A stretch of 54,839 nucleotides of DNA, from the NCBI GenBank assembly GCA_009777715.1, contig WRLH01000022.1, positions 1-54,839 on the forward strand, read 5' to 3'. The notes beneath the pieces were generated by a model, which saw only the letters and a list, made by a program, of their open reading frames with translations, was not told where the DNA came from and searched no databases. Below are positions 8,266-14,576 of this stretch, piece by piece (within the stretch, counting starts at the first letter, position 1; each line of letters starts with the position of its first letter). This stretch comes from Lachnospiraceae bacterium. Lineage in GTDB: Bacteria > Bacillota > Clostridia > Lachnospirales > Lachnospiraceae. Both the position numbers and the translations under genes were made by a program.

Positions 8266-8733
8266 ATGATTGAATTGCAAATACTCAAAGACAGTTTAAC
8301 GAAGAAAAAAGGCATTTTAAATCAAATCGAAGCGGAAAACCTAAACCAAGAAAACGCTTTAAAAGCGGAGCAGGTTTCTTTTGATGATTTTGAAGCGATT
8401 GTTGATAAAAAAACCGGGTTGATTGATGATCTTAACAAACTGGACAGCGGCTTTGAAACCGTTTATGACCGGATTAAGGATAATCTTTTAGCCAATAAGG
8501 ATAAGTTCAAATTAGAAATCGAAGGCTTTAAAATTTTGATTTCTGAAATTACGGAATTAAGCGTTTCGATTCAAGCCCAAGAAGTCCGCAACAAAGCATT
8601 AGTGGATAAATACTTTAAAAAAAGCCACGATGACATTAGGACGGAACGGATAAGGGCGAAGTCAACCTATGATTTCATGAACCGGATGACAAACCAAGAG
8701 GTTGCTCCGCGCTTTATGGACACAAAAAAATAA
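8266..8733 (+). CDS. FliT/FlgN-like flagellar chaperone
   Basis: A 155-residue, largely helical, Lys/Glu-rich protein directly after fliS. In many flagellar clusters this slot holds FliT (chaperone of FliD) or FlgN (chaperone of FlgK/FlgL). The sequence (MIELQILKDSLTKKKGILNQ..., FDDFEAIVDKKTGLIDDLNKLDSGF) fits the FlgN/FliT helical-hairpin pattern with a hydrophobic heptad, but there is no diagnostic motif. The start ATG 8266 has GAGGTG at 8256-8261; an upstream TTG-type start at 8254 would lie inside the repeat. It is separated from hag1 by an AT-rich stretch and a new sigma-D promoter. Assignment rests mainly on position and composition. Confidence 0.65.
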   Translation: MIELQILKDSLTKKKGILNQIEAENLNQENALKAEQVSFDDFEAIVDKKTGLIDDLNKLDSGFETVYDRIKDNLLANKDKFKLEIEGFKILISEITELSVSIQAQEVRNKALVDKYFKKSHDDIRTERIRAKSTYDFMNRMTNQEVAPRFMDTKK

Positions 8734-8835
8734 AATTTTTTAAAAGTAGTTTTTACAAACTACTTTTAAGTAATTTTTGCAAATTACTTTTAAATAATTT
8801 TCGCAAATAATTATTGAAATTTTTTAATTTGCCTC

Positions 8836-8862
8836 TAAAGTTTTTGAAAATCAATCCGATAT
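8836..8862 (+). promoter_or_regulatory. Sigma-D (sigma-28) promoter of hag1
   Basis: TAAA at 8836-8839, 15 bases, TCCGATAT at 8855-8862. Only the first base of the -10 box deviates from the GCCGATAT consensus. Confidence 0.9.
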
Positions 8863-8883
8863 ATTAATTACAAACCACTATCG

Positions 8884-8951
8884 CCGCATGGATGCGGTAT
8901 TCCGGCTTAAAGCAAATACCCTAAGCCGAGAGGATATTCAAGGAGGAATAT
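8884..8951 (+). promoter_or_regulatory. hag1 leader: two GGA-loop hairpins (candidate CsrA sites) around a third stem
   Basis: First hairpin: CCGCA-TGGA-TGCGG at 8884-8897, 5-bp stem, TGGA loop. Second: CGGCTTA (8903-8909) with TAAGCCG (8922-8928), 7-bp stem, 12-base loop. Third: ATATTC-AAGGAG-GAATAT at 8934-8951, a perfect 6-bp stem whose loop is the Shine-Dalgarno core; the ATG follows at 8955. The Bacillus hag leader also has two CsrA sites, one upstream and one over the ribosome site, so this arrangement fits CsrA repression. Binding is inferred. Confidence 0.75.
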
Positions 8952-8954
8952 AAT

Positions 8955-9812
8955 ATGGTAGTACAAAACAATCTTACCGCTATGAATTCAAACAGGATGC
9001 TCAGCGTCACGACAGCATCTCAAGCAAAGTCAACTGAAAAGCTTTCATCTGGTTACAAAATTAACCGTGCAGCTGACGATGCAGCAGGTCTCGCCATCTC
9101 AGAAAAAATGAGACGTCAAATCCGCGGACTTACCCAAGCAACAGCCAATGCCCAAGACGGAATATCTTGTCTGCAAACCGCAGAAGGCGCTTTGAACGAA
9201 GTTCACTCAATGCTCCAACGCATGAACGAGCTTGCCATCAAAGCCGGCAACCAGACATTAGAGTCGGTTGACAGGAATTACATCCAATCCGAACTTAATG
9301 CCTTAAGAGTCGAGATAAACCGCGTTTCCGAAACCACAACCTTCAATGAGCAGAAACTGCTTGACGGAAGCTTTGCTGACGGAAAGAAAATCCAAGTTGG
9401 CTCGGAAGTACAAAGCGCCAACCAGATCTCCATCACCATCAGGAGCATGGACTGGGAATCAATCACCGCTGGCTCAACCGCATTTGGCGTAACTGGCGGA
9501 GCATCAACCCTTGACATCGCCACCACGGATTATGAGTTCTTCCGGACGACTGTATCAGTCATCAAAGCGGCCCTGCAAGAAGTATCAACAATGCGTTCCG
9601 ACATGGGTGCTGTCCAGAACCGCTTAGAGCACACCGTCAACAACTTGAAGAACGTTGTCGAAAACACCTCTGCCGCCGAGTCAGCAATCCGTGACACCGA
9701 CATGGCAAGCGAGATGGTCAGATTCTCGAACAACAACATTCTCGCCCAGGCCGGCCAGGCAATGCTTGCACAAGCGAACCAAGCTAACCAAGGTGTCTTG
9801 GCATTACTGTAA
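8955..9812 (+). CDS. hag: Flagellin 1 (identical in protein sequence to flagellin 3)
   Basis: Flagellin is the filament subunit, exported through the hollow filament. The 285-residue product has the conserved D0/D1 N-terminus (residues 1-145: MVVQNNLTAMNSNRML, SSGYKINRAADDAAGLAISEKM, LQRMNELAI) and C-terminus (about 200-285, ending ANQANQGVLALL). The middle is short, as in small Gram-positive flagellins. A cysteine sits at residue 72 (GISCLQTAEGAL), unusual for flagellin. Its protein is identical to the gene at 11125, and 831 bases starting inside the leader are identical too. Own sigma-D promoter and terminator make it monocistronic. Confidence 0.97.
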   Translation: MVVQNNLTAMNSNRMLSVTTASQAKSTEKLSSGYKINRAADDAAGLAISEKMRRQIRGLTQATANAQDGISCLQTAEGALNEVHSMLQRMNELAIKAGNQTLESVDRNYIQSELNALRVEINRVSETTTFNEQKLLDGSFADGKKIQVGSEVQSANQISITIRSMDWESITAGSTAFGVTGGASTLDIATTDYEFFRTTVSVIKAALQEVSTMRSDMGAVQNRLEHTVNNLKNVVENTSAAESAIRDTDMASEMVRFSNNNILAQAGQAMLAQANQANQGVLALL

Positions 9813-9841
9813 AAAGCATAGCGAAACCGTAGTAAAAAAAA

Positions 9842-9876
9842 TAAAAAAGGGACTGCTTAGGGCAGTCCTTTTTTTA
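9842..9876 (+). terminator. Intrinsic terminator of hag1
   Basis: AAAAAAGGGACTGC, loop TTAG, GGCAGTCC then a run of seven or more T. A textbook Rho-independent terminator about 35 bases after the stop. Confidence 0.92.
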
Positions 9877-9899
9877 TTGGGAAAAATACAATTTTTTTA

Positions 9900-9926
9900 T
9901 AAAGTATTCCCAAAACAAGCCGATAT
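9900..9926 (+). promoter_or_regulatory. Sigma-D (sigma-28) promoter of hag2
   Basis: TAAA at 9900-9903, 15 bases, GCCGATAT at 9919-9926: a full match to the sigma-28 consensus, the best in the window. Confidence 0.93.
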
Positions 9927-9949
9927 ATATCTTGTAAACCAAATATTAT

Positions 9950-9986
9950 CGCAAGGATGCGACACAACATATTCAAGGAGGAATAT
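9950..9986 (+). promoter_or_regulatory. hag2 leader: two GGA-loop hairpins (candidate CsrA sites)
   Basis: CGCA-AGGA-TGCG at 9950-9961 (4-bp stem, AGGA loop; CAAGGATG matches the core of the CsrA SELEX consensus) and ATATTC-AAGGAG-GAATAT at 9969-9986, whose loop holds the Shine-Dalgarno core. Only 7 bases separate the hairpins, so this is the shortest flagellin leader here. Confidence 0.75.
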
Positions 9987-9989
9987 ATT

Positions 9990-10892
9990 ATGGTAGTACA
10001 AAACAATCTTACAGCTATGAATTCTAATCGGATGCTGAGCGTTACAACAGCATCACAAGCAAAATCGACCGAAAAACTGTCGTCCGGTTACAAAATTAAC
10101 CGCGCTGCTGACGACGCTGCCGGTCTGGCGATCTCAGAAAAAATGAGACGTCAAATAAGAGGATTAACCCAGGCCACCGCGAATGCCCAAGATGGAATTT
10201 CTTGTCTGCAAACCGCTGAAGGCGCATTGAACGAAGTCCATTCAATGCTTCAACGCATGAATGAGCTTGCAATCAAAGCCGGAAATGAAACCTTGCAGTC
10301 AGTTGACCGTAATTATATCCAGTCAGAACTTACGGCTTTGCGTGTAGAGATAGACCGTGTTGCAGAAACTACTACTTTTAACGAGCAAAAATTGCTTGAC
10401 GGCAGCTTCTCCGATGGGAAAAAAATCCAAGTTGGTGCGGAAATCCAAGAAGCCAACCAGATTACGATTACAATCAGTCACATGAGCTGGGCGGCAATCA
10501 CCGAAGGAGCCGGGGACTATAACGGCATTCTGGTATCTAGCACTGACCCAGGCGTAACAAGCAGCCAAGAAGGCATTTTAAAAGTATCAGGCACAGAAGC
10601 ATCGGTATATGACGACATCAGGGCGACCGTTTCCAGCATTAAGTGGGCATTAAAAACAGTCTCCACAATGCGTTCGGACATGGGTGCAGTCCAAAACAGA
10701 TTAGAACATACTGTAAACAACCTAAAGAATGTTGTTGAGAATACCAGCGCAGCTGAATCGCAAATCCGCGATACTGACATGGCATTAGAAATGGTAAGCT
10801 TCTCAAACAATAACATTCTTGCCCAAGCTGGCCAAGCTATGTTGTCCCAAGCCAACCAAGCTAACCAAGGTGTACTGGCATTACTTGGCTAA
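9990..10892 (+). CDS. hag: Flagellin 2
   Basis: A 300-residue flagellin with the same D0/D1 ends as its neighbours but a distinct middle (about residues 150-215, with SHMSWAAITEGAGDYNG and SSTDPGVTSSQEG). The end is DTDMALEMVSFSNNNILAQAGQAMLSQANQANQGVLALLG. It carries a cysteine at residue 72 (GISCLQ). I chose ATG 9990, which follows AAGGAGGAAT; the frame is open back to an ATG at 9957 but that one lies within the first leader hairpin and adds residues no flagellin has. Synonymous sites differ widely from hag1, so it is not part of the recent identical pair. Confidence 0.97.
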   Translation: MVVQNNLTAMNSNRMLSVTTASQAKSTEKLSSGYKINRAADDAAGLAISEKMRRQIRGLTQATANAQDGISCLQTAEGALNEVHSMLQRMNELAIKAGNETLQSVDRNYIQSELTALRVEIDRVAETTTFNEQKLLDGSFSDGKKIQVGAEIQEANQITITISHMSWAAITEGAGDYNGILVSSTDPGVTSSQEGILKVSGTEASVYDDIRATVSSIKWALKTVSTMRSDMGAVQNRLEHTVNNLKNVVENTSAAESQIRDTDMALEMVSFSNNNILAQAGQAMLSQANQANQGVLALLG

Positions 10893-10910
10893 ATAGTCAG
10901 GCGGACATAC

Positions 10911-10941
10911 TTACCGGGGGCTTCTAAGCCCCCGATAGGTA
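10911..10941 (+). terminator. Strong GC-rich stem-loop after hag2
   Basis: GGGGGCTT (10916-10923) pairs with AAGCCCCC (10926-10933), with flanking TACC/GGTA pairing that lengthens the stem. No T-run follows, so it may stabilise the 3' end as well as, or instead of, terminating. Confidence 0.6.
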
Positions 10942-11012
10942 GGCGCCATTAAGGTAAAGAAAACGGATCGGTTCTTTGCCAAATTTTATTTAAAAAAATT
11001 TTTAAATAAAGC

Positions 11013-11039
11013 TAAAGTATTTCAAAAATGGTCCGATAT
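11013..11039 (+). promoter_or_regulatory. Sigma-D (sigma-28) promoter of hag3
   Basis: TAAA at 11013-11016, 15 bases, TCCGATAT at 11032-11039. This lies outside the segment that is identical to hag1, so the promoter was not copied together with the gene. Confidence 0.9.
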
Positions 11040-11056
11040 ATATTACACAGAAACAA

Positions 11057-11121
11057 AACCGCACGGATGCGGTTGCCCTAGCAGATAGGCTGCCAAGGGA
11101 CACATATTCAAGGAGGAATAT
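11057..11121 (+). promoter_or_regulatory. hag3 leader: two GGA-loop hairpins (candidate CsrA sites) around a third stem
   Basis: AACCGCA-CGGA-TGCGGTT at 11057-11074 is a perfect 7-bp stem with a CGGA tetraloop. CCCT...AGGG around GCAG...CTGC (11077-11100) forms a middle stem. ATATTC-AAGGAG-GAATAT at 11104-11121 holds the Shine-Dalgarno core in its loop. The same three-part layout as hag1 is kept although the first two stems have different sequence, which argues for selection on structure. Confidence 0.75.
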
Positions 11122-11124
11122 AAT

Positions 11125-11982
11125 ATGGTAGTACAAAACAATCTTACCGCTATGAATTCAAACAGGATGCTCAGCGTCACGACAGCATCTCAAGCAAAGT
11201 CAACTGAAAAGCTTTCATCTGGTTACAAAATTAACCGTGCAGCTGACGATGCAGCAGGTCTCGCCATCTCAGAAAAAATGAGACGTCAAATCCGCGGACT
11301 TACCCAAGCAACAGCCAATGCCCAAGACGGAATATCTTGTCTGCAAACCGCAGAAGGCGCTTTGAACGAAGTTCACTCAATGCTCCAACGCATGAACGAG
11401 CTTGCCATCAAAGCCGGCAACCAGACATTAGAGTCGGTTGACAGGAATTACATCCAATCCGAACTTAATGCCTTAAGAGTCGAGATAAACCGCGTTTCCG
11501 AAACCACAACCTTCAATGAGCAGAAACTGCTTGACGGAAGCTTTGCTGACGGAAAGAAAATCCAAGTTGGCTCGGAAGTACAAAGCGCCAACCAGATCTC
11601 CATCACCATCAGGAGCATGGACTGGGAATCAATCACCGCTGGCTCAACCGCATTTGGCGTAACTGGCGGAGCATCAACCCTTGACATCGCCACCACGGAT
11701 TATGAGTTCTTCCGGACGACTGTATCAGTCATCAAAGCGGCCCTGCAAGAAGTATCAACAATGCGTTCCGACATGGGTGCTGTCCAGAACCGCTTAGAGC
11801 ACACCGTCAACAACTTGAAGAACGTTGTCGAAAACACCTCTGCCGCCGAGTCAGCAATCCGTGACACCGACATGGCAAGCGAGATGGTCAGATTCTCGAA
11901 CAACAACATTCTCGCCCAGGCCGGCCAGGCAATGTTAGCACAAGCTAACCAAGCTAACCAAGGTGTACTAGCCTTATTATAA
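11125..11982 (+). CDS. hag: Flagellin 3 (identical in protein sequence to flagellin 1)
   Basis: A 285-residue flagellin, residue for residue the same as the gene at 8955. Bases 11104-11934 match 8934-9764 without a difference that I could find; the last 48 bases of the gene then differ only at synonymous positions, and the upstream leader and downstream region are unrelated. This is the pattern of a recent gene-conversion or duplication tract rather than slow divergence. It has its own sigma-D promoter, leader hairpins and downstream stem-loops. It carries Cys72 (GISCLQ). Confidence 0.97.
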   Translation: MVVQNNLTAMNSNRMLSVTTASQAKSTEKLSSGYKINRAADDAAGLAISEKMRRQIRGLTQATANAQDGISCLQTAEGALNEVHSMLQRMNELAIKAGNQTLESVDRNYIQSELNALRVEINRVSETTTFNEQKLLDGSFADGKKIQVGSEVQSANQISITIRSMDWESITAGSTAFGVTGGASTLDIATTDYEFFRTTVSVIKAALQEVSTMRSDMGAVQNRLEHTVNNLKNVVENTSAAESAIRDTDMASEMVRFSNNNILAQAGQAMLAQANQANQGVLALL

Positions 11983-11996
11983 AGGTTATATTATAA

Positions 11997-12056
11997 GTCA
12001 TACTTTAGTATGACCCGGTAAGATTAGGGCGGCCATGACCTCTCAAGTGGCCGCCC
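11997..12056 (+). terminator. Two stem-loops after hag3
   Basis: GTCATAC-TTTA-GTATGAC at 11997-12014 and GGGCGGCCA (12027-12035) pairing with TGGCCGCCC (12048-12056). Neither has a clear T-run. Together with the following leader they fill the 328-base hag3-hag4 gap. Confidence 0.6.
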
Positions 12057-12077
12057 ACCTTCCCAGCTTATGGATTT

Positions 12078-12305
12078 AAGATATGGATATCTTAATCATA
12101 ATTAACTAAATATTTATCGCAAGGATGCAACAACAAAAGCAACAGGTAAGATATTGACTCCAATTCGATCGTTATGCGCATCTAGTGTTTATGGATGTTC
12201 ATGGCGATTTTAGTTTTGGTAACTGGGTGAAAACCTTTTTATATAGTTACATGGCTGATTTAGCCGATTTCCCATAAGGATATGGGGCAAAACTTCAAGG
12301 AGGAA
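12078..12305 (+). promoter_or_regulatory. hag4 leader: no sigma-D consensus; GGA-loop hairpins retained
   Basis: Where the other flagellins have a sigma-D promoter, this gap has only GATAT at 12086-12090, inside the palindrome AAGATAT-GG-ATATCTT (12078-12093), and no TAAA box 15 bases upstream. Leader hairpins are still present: GCA-AGGA-TGC at 12119-12128, and CCCATA-AGGA-TATGGG at 12271-12286 (perfect 6-bp stem, AGGA loop) 25 bases before the start. The ribosome site TTC-AAGGAG-GAA (12294-12305) keeps only a 3-bp stem. The leader is about 190 bases, much longer than those of hag1-3. How hag4 is transcribed is unclear; read-through from hag3 is possible. Confidence 0.6.
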
Positions 12306-12310
12306 AAATT

Positions 12311-13141
12311 ATGGTAGTACAAAACAATCTTACCGCAATGAACTCAAACAGAATGTTGAGTGTCACCACGTCAGCTCAGGCAAAGTCAACTGAGAAACTG
12401 TCATCGGGTTACAAGATTAACCGCGCAGCTGACGACGCCGCCGGTCTTGCCATCTCAGAAAAAATGAGACGTCAAATCCGGGGTCTGACCCAAGCAACAG
12501 CGAATGCCCAGGATGGAATTTCCGCCCTGCAAACCGCTGAAGGTGCTTTGAACGAAGTTCACGCAATGCTTCAACGCATGAATGAACTTGCTATCAAAGC
12601 TGGCAATCAGACAAACCAAACCATCGACAGGAACTACATTCAGTCAGAAATTAACGCCTTAGTAACAGAAATCGACCGCGTAGCCGCAACCACCACTTTT
12701 AATGAAATGAATTTATTAAATGGTGGCTTTGAAGACGGCAAGAAGATTCAGGTCGGTGCTGAAGTAGGCTCTGCCAACCAAATCGACATCAAGATCAGCG
12801 AAATGAGCTGGGCAAAGATTTCGGCAAGCGGCACAATCAACGTAACATCAGACGATTACAGTGTGGTCGGGGGAGCTGTCAGCATTATCAAAACGGCTCT
12901 CGAAAATGTCTCAACGCAACGTTCGGACATGGGCGCAATCCAAAACCGTTTGGAACACACAGTAGCTAACTTGAAAAACGTTGTTGAGAACACCACCGCA
13001 GCTGAATCCGCAATCCGTGATACTGACATGGCAAGTGAAATGGTTCGTTTCTCGAACAATAACATTCTCTCCCAAGCCGGTCAGGCGATGTTGGCACAAG
13101 CTAACCAAGCTAACCAAGGCGTACTTGCATTATTGGCGTAA
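12311..13141 (+). CDS. hag: Flagellin 4 (no cysteine)
   Basis: The shortest flagellin of the five, 276 residues, with conserved ends (MVVQNNLTAMNSNRMLSVTTSAQAKS..., ending ANQANQGVLALLA). It is the most divergent at conserved positions: GISALQ instead of GISCLQ at residue 72, VHAMLQ, QTNQTIDRNYIQSEINALVTEIDRVAATTTFNEMNLLNGGF. The variable centre is only about 40 residues. It lacks a recognisable sigma-D promoter. It may be a minor or differently timed filament protein; that is inference. Confidence 0.96.
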   Translation: MVVQNNLTAMNSNRMLSVTTSAQAKSTEKLSSGYKINRAADDAAGLAISEKMRRQIRGLTQATANAQDGISALQTAEGALNEVHAMLQRMNELAIKAGNQTNQTIDRNYIQSEINALVTEIDRVAATTTFNEMNLLNGGFEDGKKIQVGAEVGSANQIDIKISEMSWAKISASGTINVTSDDYSVVGGAVSIIKTALENVSTQRSDMGAIQNRLEHTVANLKNVVENTTAAESAIRDTDMASEMVRFSNNNILSQAGQAMLAQANQANQGVLALLA

Positions 13142-13342
13142 TAGTTTGAGTTCAAAACGAAGATTACTCCTAGAGCGAAAGAGGCTGATTTTCAGCCTCT
13201 TTTTCGTATTATAGAGAAATAGGCAGATGTGTATACATTTTAATGAGAGTGCCAACGCGCTTTTGAGCGTTGGCATTCTCTTAAGGTGACGCGGCTGCGC
13301 GTCACCTTTTTTTCGTGGATAAAAAAATATTCATAAAAAAGC
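13142..13342 (+). terminator. Three consecutive stem-loops between hag4 and hag5
   Basis: First, GAGGCTG-ATTTT-CAGCCTC followed by TTTTT (13181-13204), an intrinsic terminator for hag4. Second, GAGAGTGCCAACGC (13245-13258) pairing over 14 bp, with one G-T pair, to GCGTTGGCATTCTC (13267-13280). Third, AAGGTGACGCG-GCTG-CGCGTCACCTT (13283-13308) with a T-run, a second strong terminator. A terminator so soon after another suggests either a back-up or a short transcript starting near 13210; no promoter is obvious there. No protein gene is seen in 13142-13608. Confidence 0.75.
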
Positions 13343-13369
13343 TAAAGTATTTTCAATTAGTTCCGATAT
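13343..13369 (+). promoter_or_regulatory. Sigma-D (sigma-28) promoter of hag5
   Basis: TAAA at 13343-13346, 15 bases, TCCGATAT at 13362-13369. It starts a leader of about 230 bases, the longest of the flagellin genes. Confidence 0.9.
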
Positions 13370-13376
13370 AATATTT

Positions 13377-13604
13377 AAGTAAAGGATTACTTGTCAAACC
13401 GGTTAAAAGCACAAGAATAACGTGCTAGGAATATCAACCAAAATATCAAATAATAAGGAGATTTATAACGTAAACTATTTGGCCCGCAAAACGCCGGCCC
13501 ACTGTAAGATTGAGCAAAAATGCAGAAATTGATTAAACCAAGTAAACAATAACACACCAATTAAAGGAAAGATAGCGCAAAGCGCATCTGCTTCAAGGAG
13601 GAAT
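13377..13604 (+). promoter_or_regulatory. hag5 long leader with GGA-loop hairpin and other stems
   Basis: AAGTAA-AGGA-TTACTT at 13377-13392 is a perfect 6-bp stem with an AGGA loop, only 8 bases after the -10 box, so at the very 5' end of the transcript. AGCAC...GTGCT (about 13408-13426) forms another stem. An internal AAGGAG near 13455 precedes no good start codon. GCGC-AAA-GCGC lies just before the ribosome site, and TTC-AAGGAG-GAA (13592-13603) is the site itself. No reading frame of note is present in the leader. Confidence 0.65.
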
Positions 13605-13608
13605 AATT

Positions 13609-14496
13609 ATGGTAGTACAACACAACTTAACCGCAATGAATTCAAATAGGATGCTGGCAATAACGACCGCATCGCAAGCAAAATCAACCGAAAAGCTTTC
13701 ATCGGGCTACAAAATCAACCGCGCCGCCGATGATGCCGCAGGGCTGGCCATTTCAGAAAAAATGCGCCGCCAGATCCGCGGGCTTACCCAAGCTACTTAT
13801 AACGCCCAAGACGGAATATCCTGCGTCCAGACAGCAGAGGGTGCATTAAACGAAGTCCATTCAATGCTGCAACGCATGAATGAGCTGGCAGTAAAAGCAG
13901 GTAATGAAACCTTGCAAACAGTAGACCGCGGTTATATCCAGTCAGAATTAAATGCCTTAAAGGTCGAAATTGACCGGGTCGCAGAAACAACGACTTTTAA
14001 TGAACAAAAATTGCTTGATGGCTCGTTCTCCCCCGGGAAAAGACTGCAAGTTGGATCAGAAGCAACCCATGAAAACCAAATCGCAATTACGATTACCAAG
14101 ATGGATTGGCAAAGCATAACTGCCGGAGCGTCTGATTACGGAGTAACATTAGTTACTGTTGACGGAAACGAAGAAGGTGTATTAAATGTTACATCAACTG
14201 GCAGCGAAACCTTTACGAATTTCCAAGCAACGGTCTCAACAATCAAATGGGCTTTAAAAGAAATATCAACCCAGCGTTCAGACTTGGGTGCAGTCCAGAA
14301 CAGGCTTGAACATACAGTTGCCAACTTGAAAAATGTCGTTGAAAATACGACTGCCGCCGAATCAGCTATCCGTGATACTGATATGGCACTAGAAATGGTA
14401 AAATTTGCCAATAATAATATCCTTGCCCAAGCCGGCCAAGCGATGTTAGCGCAAGCGAACCAAGCGAACCAGGGTGTATTATCCTTACTTGGATAA
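13609..14496 (+). CDS. hag: Flagellin 5
   Basis: A 295-residue flagellin starting MVVQHNLTAMNSNRMLAITTASQAKS, with GISCVQTAEGAL (Cys72) and ending ANQANQGVLSLLG. The central variable part (about 150-215) carries TAGASDYGVTLVTVDGNEEGVLNVTSTGSE and differs from all others. ATG 13609 follows CAAGGAGGAAT. Ser/Thr-rich central segments in this and its paralogues are plausible O-glycosylation sites, given the glycosyltransferases that begin 80 bases downstream. Confidence 0.97.
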   Translation: MVVQHNLTAMNSNRMLAITTASQAKSTEKLSSGYKINRAADDAAGLAISEKMRRQIRGLTQATYNAQDGISCVQTAEGALNEVHSMLQRMNELAVKAGNETLQTVDRGYIQSELNALKVEIDRVAETTTFNEQKLLDGSFSPGKRLQVGSEATHENQIAITITKMDWQSITAGASDYGVTLVTVDGNEEGVLNVTSTGSETFTNFQATVSTIKWALKEISTQRSDLGAVQNRLEHTVANLKNVVENTTAAESAIRDTDMALEMVKFANNNILAQAGQAMLAQANQANQGVLSLLG

Positions 14497-14532
14497 TAAA
14501 AATAAACATAATGCAAGCGGATAACTCCGCAG

Positions 14533-14560
14533 CCAATAGTATCCGCAAGGATACTATTGG
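14533..14560 (+). terminator. Perfect 12-bp stem-loop after hag5
   Basis: CCAATAGTATCC-GCAA-GGATACTATTGG, a perfect stem closed by a GNRA-type tetraloop, 17 bases before the next start. The T-run is weak (TGTTTAGG), so partial termination between hag5 and the glycan island is likely. Confidence 0.65.
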
Positions 14561-14576
14561 TGTTTAGGATTATTTT

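Noticed and set aside
12111-12300. Possible cyclic-di-GMP or other riboswitch in the hag4 leader
   Set aside because: The long leader invited the idea, but I could not find the conserved core of GEMM-type aptamers. The GGA-loop hairpins explain the visible structure better.
8955-14496. Flagellin phase variation by invertible promoter
   Set aside because: I looked for inverted repeats flanking the flagellin promoters and for a Hin-like recombinase gene; neither is present in the window.
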